NCBI RefSeq assembly: GCF_947497285.1
Contig: NZ_CANMFT010000001.1
Coordinates: 372,001-436,000 of the forward strand
DNA from: an uncultured Aliiroseovarius sp.
GTDB taxonomy: Bacteria > Pseudomonadota > Alphaproteobacteria > Rhodobacterales > Rhodobacteraceae
DNA: 64,000 bases
Direction of reading: 5' to 3'
Positions within the stretch are counted from its first letter, which is position 1. Every line of letters starts with the position of its first letter. The position numbers and the translations under genes are program-made. Under the pieces are notes generated by a model, which saw only the letters and a program-made list of their open reading frames with translations, had not been told where the DNA came from and did no database searches. Below are positions 44,421 through 52,526 of this stretch, piece by piece.

Positions 44421-46017
44421 TACAGTCTTCAGCTACAAGTTATTCAACAGGAACGATTTTAACGCGTTCTGGGCCTTGTTCACCGACAACCTTGTCAATC
44501 TTCTGATCCTGTCCGGGATCTGTCAGTTCGTCTTTCAGATGCCAGCCGAAATCGTCTTTGGCCGTATTGTGCCGGGTGCTGCGGTTGCGATCCTTGCGGG
44601 TGTGGTCGTTTACACATTGATGGCCAGATGGGTCGCCAACAGGCAGGGCAAAGACGTAACGGCGCTGCCCTACGGTATCTCGACCCCCGTCATGTTCGTT
44701 TACCTGTTCGGCGTCATCGGCCCGATCTACTGGGCGACGGGCGATTCCCTGCTGGCCTGGCAGGTCGGCATTGGCGCAGGCTTCATGGGCGGCATCGTCG
44801 CAGCGTTCGGTGCAATCGTTGGCCCGTTCCTGAAACGGATCACGCCGCGCGCGGGTATGCTGGGCACGCTGTGCGGTATCGCCTTGGTGTTCATCGGGTC
44901 GGTTCCGCTGGCCACGATCTTTGAACATCCCCTGATCGGCTTTACGTCGCTGTTGTTCATCCTGTGGGGTCTGATCGGTCGCTTCCGCCTGCCGGGCAAT
45001 CTGCCTGCCGGTCTGGTGGCGATTGGGGTCGGCACGCTCATCGCGATTTTCCTTGGTCAGTCGTCTTTCAACACCGACGGCATCGGTTTTTACGCGCCCA
45101 TTCCCTATTTCGGGGACATGCTCATCGGTATTCAATATCTGTTTGCCAATCCCGAGTTGTTCCTCGTTCTGATCCCGGTGCAGATCTACAACTTCATTGA
45201 AACGATGAATAACGTAGAATCCGCCGAAGCCGCGGGCGACAGCTATCCGGTTGCCGTCTGTCAGGTGACAGACGGTGCGGGCACAATGATCGGCGCGTTG
45301 TTCGGCTCGCCTTTCCCGACAACAGTCTATATCGGCCACCCAGCCTACAAGCGGATGGATGCACGCGCTGGATATATCATCGGCGTGGCCCTTGTCATTG
45401 CGGCTGCGGCGTTCCTTGGCTTCCTGTCGTTCCTCGCCGGGTTGATCCCGATTGCAGCAGCAGCCCCTGTTCTGGTGTTCGTGGCCGTGAGCCTGATCAC
45501 CAACACCGGTTACGCGGTGAAACCTGCGCACATGGCGGCTGTCGCATTTGCGATCTTGCCCCATATCTCGAACTTCCTGATCACCAAGTGGGGGTCGTTG
45601 ATGAACGCTCTGCGCAACACAGGTGTCGAAGGCCTGCCCGGTTTGGGCGATGGCGAGTTGACGGCGGCGCTGCTCATGGAAGGGGCCCATTACGAAGGCC
45701 ACCTTGCCTTGTCGCAAGGCGCGATCATCACCGGACTTGTCTGGGGCGCTATTGCGGCGGATGTGATCGACGGGCGGTTCAAGCAGGCAGGCGGGTTCGC
45801 AATCGCAGCGGCTGTGATGTCATCGATCGGGATTATCCACAGTTACACCTTGCAGATGCCGCAATTTGACGGTGTCACGATCGGCTACCTGATTATCGGC
45901 GCGTTCATGCTGATCTATCCGATGGTTGCGCCCAAGGAAGACCTTGAGCATCGCATCATCGTTTCTGACGAGCCTGACCTCGTGGACGATGATAGCCCGG
46001 CGCTCGACGTCGCTTGA
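44413..46017 (+). CDS. NCS2-type purine permease (xanthine/guanine-like)
   Basis: A 534-aa inner-membrane transporter of the nucleobase-cation symporter 2/AzgA-like superfamily with about 13 hydrophobic segments. It has DNLVNLLILSGICQFVFQMP at the N-terminus, GKDVTALPYGISTPVMF, NFIETMNNVESAEAAGD and GSPFPTTVYIGHPAYKRMDA. Its position between xdhC and guaD points to uptake of xanthine, guanine or hypoxanthine. The exact base specificity cannot be read. Confidence 0.87.
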   Translation: MSDTVFSYKLFNRNDFNAFWALFTDNLVNLLILSGICQFVFQMPAEIVFGRIVPGAAVAILAGVVVYTLMARWVANRQGKDVTALPYGISTPVMFVYLFGVIGPIYWATGDSLLAWQVGIGAGFMGGIVAAFGAIVGPFLKRITPRAGMLGTLCGIALVFIGSVPLATIFEHPLIGFTSLLFILWGLIGRFRLPGNLPAGLVAIGVGTLIAIFLGQSSFNTDGIGFYAPIPYFGDMLIGIQYLFANPELFLVLIPVQIYNFIETMNNVESAEAAGDSYPVAVCQVTDGAGTMIGALFGSPFPTTVYIGHPAYKRMDARAGYIIGVALVIAAAAFLGFLSFLAGLIPIAAAAPVLVFVAVSLITNTGYAVKPAHMAAVAFAILPHISNFLITKWGSLMNALRNTGVEGLPGLGDGELTAALLMEGAHYEGHLALSQGAIITGLVWGAIAADVIDGRFKQAGGFAIAAAVMSSIGIIHSYTLQMPQFDGVTIGYLIIGAFMLIYPMVAPKEDLEHRIIVSDEPDLVDDDSPALDVA

Positions 46018-46089
46018 TTGCACAATCTGACGAGGCGGCCGCGACAAGGCCGTCTCGTTCACCTCCACCCCCACGAAAGAAGCTCTCCT

Positions 46090-47391
46090 ATGTCCGATAC
46101 CCTTCTGCGCGGTCGCCTTTTGACGTTTCATCAGGAGCCGTTGGGTCCTGACGATACAGACGCCTATAGCTACATCGAAGATGGGGCTGTGTTGATCCGG
46201 GACGGCATGATTGTCGCCTCGGGCAACTATGATGAGGTTGCCGTCACATCCGATGGTGCCAAGATTACAGACCACCGCCCCCATTTGCTGATGGCCGGGT
46301 TTATCGACACGCATATCCACTTCCCGCAGGTGCAGATCGTCGCCAGTTGGGGCAGTCAATTGCTGGACTGGCTGAATGGTTACACCTTTCCCGCCGAGGC
46401 AGAATACGCCAACGCCCAACACGCCCGCGCCATGGCGGGGCGGTTTTGCGATTTGTTGACAGATCATGGCACGACGACCGCCGTCGCGTTCTGTTCGGTC
46501 CATGCCTCATCCGCCGAAGCGTTGTTTTCGGAAGCCCAAGACCGCAACATGCGGATGATTGCCGGCAAAACCATGATGGACCGCAACGCGCCCGACGCGA
46601 TTTTGGACACTGCGCAAATGGGTTATGACGACAGCAAGGCACTTATTGCAAAGTGGCACGGCAGGGGCCGCGCCTCCTATGCAATTACGCCGCGCTTTGC
46701 GATCACCTCGACCCCCGAGCAACTTGAGATGTCTGGCGCATTGGCCAACGAGCATCCCGAGTGTTACATCCAGACGCACCTGTCCGAGAACCACGACGAG
46801 ATTGCCTATACGGCCACGCTGTATCCGGATGCCCGCGACTACCTTGATGTTTACGAAGGCAACGGACTGCTTGGCCCGCGCACCTTGTTGGGACATGCCA
46901 TTCACCTCAAGGACCGCGAAATCGGCGCGATGGCCGACACCGGTGCCCATCCGGTGTTCTGTCCGACGTCCAACCTCTTCCTCGGGAGCGGGCTGTTCGA
47001 TGACGCGGGCTTGCGCGCGCGAGGCATCCAAAGCGGGATCGCCACGGATATCGGGGCAGGGACCAGCTATTCGATGCTACAGACGCTGAATGAAGGCTAT
47101 AAAATCCTTCAACTCCAAGATCAGAAATTGCACACGCTCCGCGCCTTTCACTGGATCACCCGCGGCAACGCAGAAGTCTTGGGGATGGCCGACAAGATCG
47201 GCACCCTTGATGCGGGAACAGAAGCCGACATCGTCGTCATTAACGTACGCGCGACCGCAGCAATGGACGTGCGAATGGACCGGGCCGAAAGCCTGTCGGA
47301 CGAATTGTTCGTCGTTCAAATGATGGGCGATGACCGCGCAATTGCGCAAACCTACGTTGCTGGCGTGCCGCAAAAGAAGGAAACGACATGA
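46090..47391 (+). CDS. guaD: Guanine deaminase
   Basis: Deaminates guanine to xanthine, supplying substrate for XdhAB. The 433-aa amidohydrolase has GFIDTHIHFPQ (first metal histidines), the DHGTTTAVAFCSVH strand, TPRFAITSTPEQL, QTHLSENHDEI, LGHAIHLKDREI and ATDIGAGTSYSM (metal aspartate). The start at 46090 (MSDTLLRGRLLTF) is chosen because the upstream frame reads as non-conserved Arg/His-rich sequence. It overlaps the next gene in ATGA. Confidence 0.95.
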   Translation: MSDTLLRGRLLTFHQEPLGPDDTDAYSYIEDGAVLIRDGMIVASGNYDEVAVTSDGAKITDHRPHLLMAGFIDTHIHFPQVQIVASWGSQLLDWLNGYTFPAEAEYANAQHARAMAGRFCDLLTDHGTTTAVAFCSVHASSAEALFSEAQDRNMRMIAGKTMMDRNAPDAILDTAQMGYDDSKALIAKWHGRGRASYAITPRFAITSTPEQLEMSGALANEHPECYIQTHLSENHDEIAYTATLYPDARDYLDVYEGNGLLGPRTLLGHAIHLKDREIGAMADTGAHPVFCPTSNLFLGSGLFDDAGLRARGIQSGIATDIGAGTSYSMLQTLNEGYKILQLQDQKLHTLRAFHWITRGNAEVLGMADKIGTLDAGTEADIVVINVRATAAMDVRMDRAESLSDELFVVQMMGDDRAIAQTYVAGVPQKKETT

Positions 47392-47810
47392 TCTCAGTTA
47401 CCCGACTTGATATCGCAGATGCCGACGTCCTTATCGAAGGTGCGGTGGCACAGGCGAAGGCGATCGGCGTGCCGATGTGTATCGCGATCACCGATGAGGC
47501 GGGCCTGTTGATCGCCTTTTGCAGGATGGACGGCGGCAAAGTGACGTCGACGACCATCGCAATCGACAAGGCGTTCACCGCTGCGGGTGCCAAGAAAGCG
47601 ACGCATGAATACGGGATCGCCAGCCAACCGGGCGCACCCGCTTATGGGATCGGGTCCGCCATCGGCGGTCGGTTGATGGTTGTCGGCGGCGGCCTTCCCG
47701 TCATTGTTGACGGCCATGTCGTCGGGGGGATCGGGGTCAGTTCAGGCACGCCAGATCAAGATAGAGCCGTCGCACAGGCAGGAATTGACGCCTTCCTCAA
47801 TCAGATTTGA
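47388..47810 (+). CDS. GlcG/HbpS-family (DUF336) small protein
   Basis: A 140-aa protein of the GlcG/HbpS/DUF336 family (PMCIAITDEAGLLIAFCRMD, AIDKAFTAAGAKKATHEY, GGRLMVVGGGLPVIVDGHVV). Members bind haem or corrinoid or act as accessory proteins in degradation operons; the function is rarely known. It starts within the guaD stop (ATGA), so it is translationally coupled to purine breakdown. A structural or ligand-binding accessory role in the operon is inferred. Confidence 0.85.
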   Translation: MISVTRLDIADADVLIEGAVAQAKAIGVPMCIAITDEAGLLIAFCRMDGGKVTSTTIAIDKAFTAAGAKKATHEYGIASQPGAPAYGIGSAIGGRLMVVGGGLPVIVDGHVVGGIGVSSGTPDQDRAVAQAGIDAFLNQI

Positions 47811-47946
47811 GCGACTTGGAGAGCCATTGATCTGTCAGGGATCCAATTGGGTCGGTTTAATCGAACCACACATTGAAACCTGTCTACTGCGACGTTCGGC
47901 TTCTCGAAGTTTGACAAGAACGGCTCGGTTGAAACCGGCTAATCAC

Positions 47947-48120
47947 CTATGATCTTGGTCGACCAGTTCGATGAAAAGCCGTGCAAAATGCCGGCGACTG
48001 CAACTGCGACCTAGCGTGAAAAGGTTTTGTGCCGCATGGACCCTGTGGTCGGAGCCTGCCCAGTCCAAGAATGCATTTGAGATGTGCGAAGAGCCTCTCG
48101 ACGTTCTTCCTAAGCGTCAT
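47947..48120 (-). pseudogene. Transposase C-terminal remnant (IS1182/IS5-like)
   Basis: Reading the minus strand from 48120 gives MTLRKNVERLFAHLKCILGL, then GRLRPQGPCG, which matches the C-terminal signature of IS1182/IS5-type transposases (K-V-E-x-x-F-A-H-L-K-R-I-L...G-R-L-R-x-R-G-P-x-G-A). After CG the reading diverges from the expected family sequence, suggesting a frameshift, and it stops at TAG (47947-47949). The N-terminal catalytic parts are absent and no flanking inverted repeats were found. A dead fragment. Confidence 0.65.
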
Positions 48121-48127
48121 GGAGGTC

Positions 48128-48490
48128 TCACCTTGGCGTCGACCCGACCTCGGCTTGCCGGATTGAGCGGGAGGCTTCCACTTGCTTAATGGCGTGCGCG
48201 GAATACGACAGCCTGTTTACAAAAGCCATTCGACGGGAAACCAGCCGATGACCGTCAAGGCCTGACGTTTGAAGAAGGTCGTGCCACCGTGCAACGCGCT
48301 CGGCCATGCTGGTGCTTTCGATCATCAGTTCCATCTCTGTGTTCAGAGTTGCCGAGCGGGGATCAAAGTTGAAGAACCTCACGAACACGCGCTTCCTATT
48401 GACCGCAAAAGTCTTGGAATGAAGGTGCGATCCCGACGATCCCAGTGGCCCCAGAATATTCAAAGATGGACGTCGCCATGCAGAGGTCAT
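48128..48490 (-). pseudogene. Phospholipase-D/cardiolipin-synthase-like gene remnant
   Basis: A 120-codon minus-strand frame contains GSSGSHLHSKTFAVNRKRVF followed by FNFDPRSATLNTEMELMIES and MAERVARWHD. This is the second HKD motif region of phospholipase-D-superfamily proteins (expected pattern: LHxKTFxVDxxRxFVGSFNFDPRSxxLNTEM). The catalytic H-x-K survives, but the conserved Asp after it is Asn, the G-S before FNFDPRS is R-F, and the N-terminal half is missing. The downstream part no longer matches the family. About 300 bases above it (48491-48750) hold nothing I recognise. Confidence 0.6.
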
Positions 48491-48751
48491 GCCTGTCGCT
48501 GTCGCGAAGATGCCTGCGCCTTCGTGGTCATGTTCTGGTTATGGGTTTCGACCCTAGGCTATTCTTGGAGGATTGGGCGGACCGCGGCGTTGGATCAAGG
48601 TCTTCGCCGTAGAAGGAGTGCAATTCATGCGCGAACCTTGGTGAAAATCCGCTAAGCGTGGCAAAGCAGACTTGCTTGCATCTGCGACGAATAGCGGCTT
48701 GCGCGCCGCAAACCAGACTTTCCGCACCAACCGAAAACCTCTACCGACACA

Positions 48752-48777
48752 CAAAAAAACCGGGGTTCAGGCCCCGG
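48752..48777 (-). terminator. Rho-independent terminator of the first gap gene
   Basis: CCGGGG (48760-48765), loop TTCAGG, CCCCGG (48772-48777); on the minus strand the stem is followed by seven T residues (complement of 48753-48759). It lies about 25 bases past the gap stop. Confidence 0.88.
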
Positions 48778-48800
48778 CTTTTTCGCTTAAGTGCGTCAGA

Positions 48801-49799
48801 TTACAGATGTTTCGCCATCTCGACCGCGGTATCCAGCATCCGCACGCTGAAGCCCCATTCATTGTCATACCAGCTCAGCACGCGGACCATGTTTCCGTCG
48901 AGGACCTTGGTTTGGTCCAGGGCAAAGCTTGACGAATGGGGGTCATGGTTGAAGTCGCTGGACACCAACGGACGATCGACGATGCCAAGAACGCCTTTCA
49001 GCGGACCGTTGGCGGCGGCGATGGCGGCGGCGTTGATTTCTTCCACCGTTGTGTCGCGCGCGGCTTCGAATGTCAGGTCGACACAAGACACGTTCGGGGT
49101 CGGCACGCGGATCGCAACACCGTCCAACTTGCCAGCCAGTTCGGGCAGCACAAGGCCAACCGCGCGGGCCGCCCCAGTGGTGGTTGGGATCATGCTAAGC
49201 GCTGCAGCACGGGCGCGATAGAAATCGCTGTGCAGTGTGTCAAGCGTCGGCTGGTCGCCGGTATAGGAGTGGATCGTGGTCATGAAGCCCTTTTTGATGC
49301 CGACAGCGTCATTCAGGGCTTTTGCCACGGGTGCCAAGCAGTTCGTGGTGCAGGATGCGTTCGAGACATGCACGTCGTCGGCGGTCAAAATGTCATGGTT
49401 CACGCCGTAAACGATGGTCTTGTCTGCGCCAGACGACGGGGCCGAGACCAACACGCGGCTTGCGCCGTTTTCAAGGTGCACAAGCGCCTTGTCACCTTTG
49501 AAGATGCCGGTGCATTCCAAAACGATGTCGACGTCACCCCACGGCAAATCGGCGGGGTTGCGGATTGCGGTGACCTCGATCGGGCCGCGTCCGGCATCAA
49601 TGGTGGTTTCGGTCCATTTCACTTCGTTCATGAAACGGCCATGGACGCTGTCAAATTGTAGCAGGTGGGCGTTCATCTCGACCGAGCCAAGATCGTTGAT
49701 CGCGACCACTTCGATATCATCACGACCTGTTTCATGCACGGCACGCAGCACCAGTCGTCCGATCCGTCCAAATCCGTTGATGGCCACTTTGACTGTCAT
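48801..49799 (-). CDS. gap: Glyceraldehyde-3-phosphate dehydrogenase (first copy)
   Basis: Interconverts glyceraldehyde-3-phosphate and 1,3-bisphosphoglycerate with NAD(P). The 332-aa protein has the Rossmann start VKVAINGFGRIGRLVLRAV, the catalytic SNASCTTNCLAP (Cys near residue 150), HSYTGDQPTLD, and the C-terminal SWYDNEWGFSVRM. AAGGAAG precedes the ATG at 49799. Cofactor preference is not clear from sequence. The second copy lies directly upstream on the same strand, separated by a tiny gene. A dyad at 49856 is a candidate operator. Confidence 0.96.
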   Translation of the reverse strand: MTVKVAINGFGRIGRLVLRAVHETGRDDIEVVAINDLGSVEMNAHLLQFDSVHGRFMNEVKWTETTIDAGRGPIEVTAIRNPADLPWGDVDIVLECTGIFKGDKALVHLENGASRVLVSAPSSGADKTIVYGVNHDILTADDVHVSNASCTTNCLAPVAKALNDAVGIKKGFMTTIHSYTGDQPTLDTLHSDFYRARAAALSMIPTTTGAARAVGLVLPELAGKLDGVAIRVPTPNVSCVDLTFEAARDTTVEEINAAAIAAANGPLKGVLGIVDRPLVSSDFNHDPHSSSFALDQTKVLDGNMVRVLSWYDNEWGFSVRMLDTAVEMAKHL

Positions 49800-49855
49800 T
49801 TTCATCTTCCTTGCATGAGCGTCGCCTGCCGTTAGAAGCGGCAAAGCCGATCGTG

Positions 49856-49875
49856 TGATGTGAGCGCTAACATCA
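49856..49875. promoter_or_regulatory. LacI-type palindrome upstream of the first gap gene
   Basis: The 20-bp sequence TGATGTGAGCGCTAACATCA is palindromic except for one mismatched pair (18 of 20 positions). Its core TGTxAGCGCTxACA is typical of LacI-family operators. It lies 57-76 bases before the gap start, where a repressor or activator of central carbon metabolism could act. Confidence 0.6.
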
Positions 49876-49925
49876 TCATTTTTCCCAAAAGGTCAAGAGA
49901 TGATCACAGAATAGGGCGACGCGGG

Positions 49926-50069
49926 CTACCTCCAGAATGCCATCCATTCGGTGAAATCGAGGAACTTTTTGGAAAGAAACACAAGGTTGGTGCCGTCTGC
50001 CAATAACAGATCGCCTCCGATCAGCACCAAGATCAGAATGCCAAGAATAAGCGCGATCTGGTTTGTCAC
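49926..50069 (-). CDS. Small single-span membrane protein between the gap genes
   Basis: A 47-residue peptide with one hydrophobic helix (IALILGILILVLIGGDLLL) and a basic/aromatic C-terminus (FLSKKFLDFTEWMAFWR). It starts with GTG at 50069, supported by AGGAG 7 bases upstream, and is too short for most gene finders. The same kind of peptide between or near gap genes occurs, to my knowledge, in other Rhodobacteraceae, so it is probably real. Function unknown. Confidence 0.7.
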   Translation of the reverse strand: MTNQIALILGILILVLIGGDLLLADGTNLVFLSKKFLDFTEWMAFWR

Positions 50070-50130
50070 GGACTGCTCCTGCCTGTTTGGCCGCATTGTT
50101 GCAACGCCTGTCGGGCCGGGACAAGGGGGA

Positions 50131-50164
50131 AAAGAAAACCCCCGCCACACAGGGGGACGGGGGT
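50131..50164 (-). terminator. Rho-independent terminator of the second gap gene
   Basis: ACCCCCG (50138-50144) pairs with CGGGGGT (50158-50164); on the minus strand the stem is followed by TTTTC-TTTTCC-like sequence. It lies about 25 bases past the stop of the upstream gap gene and within the leader of the small gene. Confidence 0.75.
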
Positions 50165-50186
50165 GATTTTCAAGTGGTTGGGTCGC

Positions 50187-51185
50187 TTAGAACGACCCCA
50201 TCTTGACTGCAACATCGGCCATGCGGGTCGAGAAACCCCATTCGTTGTCATACCAACCCATCACACGAACGGTGCGACCGCCCACAACCTTGGTCTGGTC
50301 GGGTGCGAAGATCGAGCTTTGTTCGGTGTGGTTGAAGTCGATTGAAACCTTAGGTTCGGGGTCATAGCCCAGCACGCGCGACATGGCACCCTCGGCGGCT
50401 TCGCGCACGATCTGGTTGACCTCTTCGACCGTGGTATCGCGACCTGCTTCAAATGTCAGGTCGATGGCCGAGACATTCGGGGTCGGCACGCGCATCGCGG
50501 TGCCGTCCAGCTTGCCTGCCAGTTCCGGCATCACTTCGCCCAAGGCTTTCGCTGCCCCGGTCGAGGTCGGAATGATCGCCATGGCCGCCGCGCGGGCGCG
50601 ATACAGATCCTTGTGGCGGCGGTCCAGTGTCGGCTGGTCGCCAGTGTAGGAGTGGATGGTGGTCATGATTCCACGCTCGATCCCGAGCGCCTCATGCAGC
50701 ACCTTGGCCAGCGGGGCCAAGCCGTTCGTTGTGCATGATCCGTTCGAGACCATGTTGTGGTGCGCTTCCAGCTCTTTGTCGTTCACACCCAGAACGATGG
50801 TTTTTTGCACGTTCTTGGCGGGGGCCGAGATCAGCACCTTGCGCGCGCCCTGTTCGATGTGGCGTTTGGCTTTCTCGCCGTCGTTGAAATTGCCGGTGCA
50901 TTCCAGAACCACGTCGCAGCCAGTCCAGTCCAACTCGCCCATATCATAGGTCGACATCATCTGCATCGGGCCACGACCCACATCCATGGTGCCATTGCCC
51001 AGCGAAATCTCGTTCGGGAAGCGTCCGTGGATGCTGTCGTATTTCAACAGGTGGGCAGCTGTTTCAAGCGGGCCGGTCGCATTGACCTTGACCACATTGA
51101 TGTCATTGCGGCCCGATGCCGCGATTTGCGCCAAGGTGCAGCGGCCGATGCGGCCAAATCCATTGATACCCACTGTGACGGTCAT
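50187..51185 (-). CDS. gap: Glyceraldehyde-3-phosphate dehydrogenase (second copy)
   Basis: A 332-aa paralogue of the neighbouring enzyme. Rossmann start VTVGINGFGRIGRCTLAQI, the catalytic cysteine in SNGSCTTNGLAPLAKV, HSYTGDQPTLDRRHKDLYRA, and MGWYDNEWGFSTRM. The second cysteine of the usual SCTTNC motif is glycine here; it is not the catalytic residue, so activity should persist. The two copies differ widely, suggesting different direction or cofactor roles rather than a recent duplication. GAGGGGA precedes the ATG at 51185. Confidence 0.95.
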   Translation of the reverse strand: MTVTVGINGFGRIGRCTLAQIAASGRNDINVVKVNATGPLETAAHLLKYDSIHGRFPNEISLGNGTMDVGRGPMQMMSTYDMGELDWTGCDVVLECTGNFNDGEKAKRHIEQGARKVLISAPAKNVQKTIVLGVNDKELEAHHNMVSNGSCTTNGLAPLAKVLHEALGIERGIMTTIHSYTGDQPTLDRRHKDLYRARAAAMAIIPTSTGAAKALGEVMPELAGKLDGTAMRVPTPNVSAIDLTFEAGRDTTVEEVNQIVREAAEGAMSRVLGYDPEPKVSIDFNHTEQSSIFAPDQTKVVGGRTVRVMGWYDNEWGFSTRMADVAVKMGSF

Positions 51186-51286
51186 GCGTCTTCCCCTCAG
51201 GTTTGGCCCGATGGCCCGGAAACTTTCCGCTGATATAACGACCGCCGCCCAATGTCCCAACCCGCAAAACGCGTTTGATGCGAGCT

Positions 51287-51330
51287 TGTTAGCGAAAACA
51301 TGACGTGTCGTTCGGTCGTTAGCGCAAACG
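51287..51330. promoter_or_regulatory. Two TTAGCG-centred dyads upstream of the second gap gene
   Basis: TGTTAGCGAAAACA (51287-51300) and CGTTAGCGCAAACG (51317-51330) are imperfect palindromes resembling the core of the dyad at 49856. They lie 102-145 bases upstream of the gap start in the divergent promoter region shared with the DUF808 gene, with centres 30 bp apart. Confidence 0.5.
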
Positions 51331-51431
51331 ACCCAGACCAATGCGCCACATCGCAAATTCGTGGTGAGTGCTTTTCACCGCCACAGAAAGCCACTAGGTT
51401 TTCCGGAAAGATCACGAAAAGGGTGAATTTG

Positions 51432-52394
51432 ATGAGTGGTTTGATCGCGCTTCTGGACGATGTGGCAGGCATTGCGAAGATTGCGGCGGCGTCGGTGGAC
51501 GACGTGGCCGGGCAAGCGGCCAAGGCTGGGGCGAAAGCGGCCGGGGCGGTGATCGACGATGCCGCCGTCACGCCGAAATACGTTCAGGGGTTTGAGCCCA
51601 AGCGCGAGTTGCCGATCATCGGGCGTATCGCGTGGGGGTCGATCAAGAACAAGCTGATTATCCTTCTTCCAATTGGCTTGCTTTTGTCGTCGTTTGCACC
51701 ATGGCTGATCCCCCCTTTGCTAATGTTGGGAGGTGCGTATCTGTGTTTCGAAGGGGCGGAAAAGGTCTGGCACGTCCTGTTCCCCCATGAAGAAACATGG
51801 GACCACGCCGAACACGACATTGGCGACCCGGCCCATCTGGAAGAAGAGAAGATTGCCGGTGCGATCAAAACCGACTTTATCCTGTCGGCCGAGATCATGA
51901 CCATTTCGCTGGCAGCCATCCCTGAAAGCAACATCTGGATGGAGGCGGCCACTCTGGCGGTCGTCGCGATTGGGATCACAGTGGTTGTCTACGGATCGGT
52001 GGCGTTGATCGTGAAAATGGACGACGTTGGCTTGTATATGGCGCAACATGCCAAGCTGTCGGCCACACGGGCCTTCGGGCGCGGCGTCGTGAATGCGATG
52101 CCGGGGCTTCTAAAGCTTTTGATGGTTATTGGAACGGCGGCCATGATCTGGGTCGGCGGTTCTATCATCATTCACGGGCTGCACGAACTCGGCGTGCATC
52201 AACCGTATGAGGTCATTCACGACATCGCCGTCGCGGCTGCACAGGCAGTGCCCAGCATGCCGGGCTTCATAGAATGGGCGGTGACGGCGACGCTGGATGG
52301 TGTTGTCGGACTTGCGCTGGGCGTGTTGATCATTCCTTTGGCGACGCGCGTCATCGGGCCGGTTTGGCAAAGCGTGTTCAAGGGGAAGGCCTAG
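51432..52394 (+). CDS. DUF808 (YedI-like) inner-membrane protein
   Basis: A 320-aa membrane protein of the DUF808/YedI family. The soluble N-terminus MSGLIALLDDVAGIAKIAAA and DDVAGQAAKAGAKAAGAVID precede about seven TM helices, with the conserved cytoplasmic loop CFEGAEKVWHVLFPH and EEEKIAGAIKTDFILSAEIM. Function is unknown; no transporter or enzyme signature is visible. It is divergent from the second gap gene and preceded by the dyads at 51287-51330. Confidence 0.85.
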   Translation: MSGLIALLDDVAGIAKIAAASVDDVAGQAAKAGAKAAGAVIDDAAVTPKYVQGFEPKRELPIIGRIAWGSIKNKLIILLPIGLLLSSFAPWLIPPLLMLGGAYLCFEGAEKVWHVLFPHEETWDHAEHDIGDPAHLEEEKIAGAIKTDFILSAEIMTISLAAIPESNIWMEAATLAVVAIGITVVVYGSVALIVKMDDVGLYMAQHAKLSATRAFGRGVVNAMPGLLKLLMVIGTAAMIWVGGSIIIHGLHELGVHQPYEVIHDIAVAAAQAVPSMPGFIEWAVTATLDGVVGLALGVLIIPLATRVIGPVWQSVFKGKA

Positions 52395-52526
52395 TCAGTT
52401 TCCACGGCTTTGATGATCGCGGGTCGGCAACAATGCGACCGTTTAGACTGGAATGCGCCCTTCATAAGTGGTGCGTTGTCGTGACATCCCTCAGTTCCTA
52501 TATGAATTGGAACCGAGGAGTGATTG

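Noticed and set aside
44440-45717. Minus-strand open frame of 425 codons antisense to the NCS2 permease
   Set aside because: Low-complexity Arg/Asp/Gln/His composition and no family match; the plus strand encodes an unmistakable transporter.
48491-48750. Upstream half of the phospholipase-D-like remnant
   Set aside because: None of the three minus-strand frames gave convincing similarity to the N-terminal half of the family, so the remnant was limited to 48128-48490.
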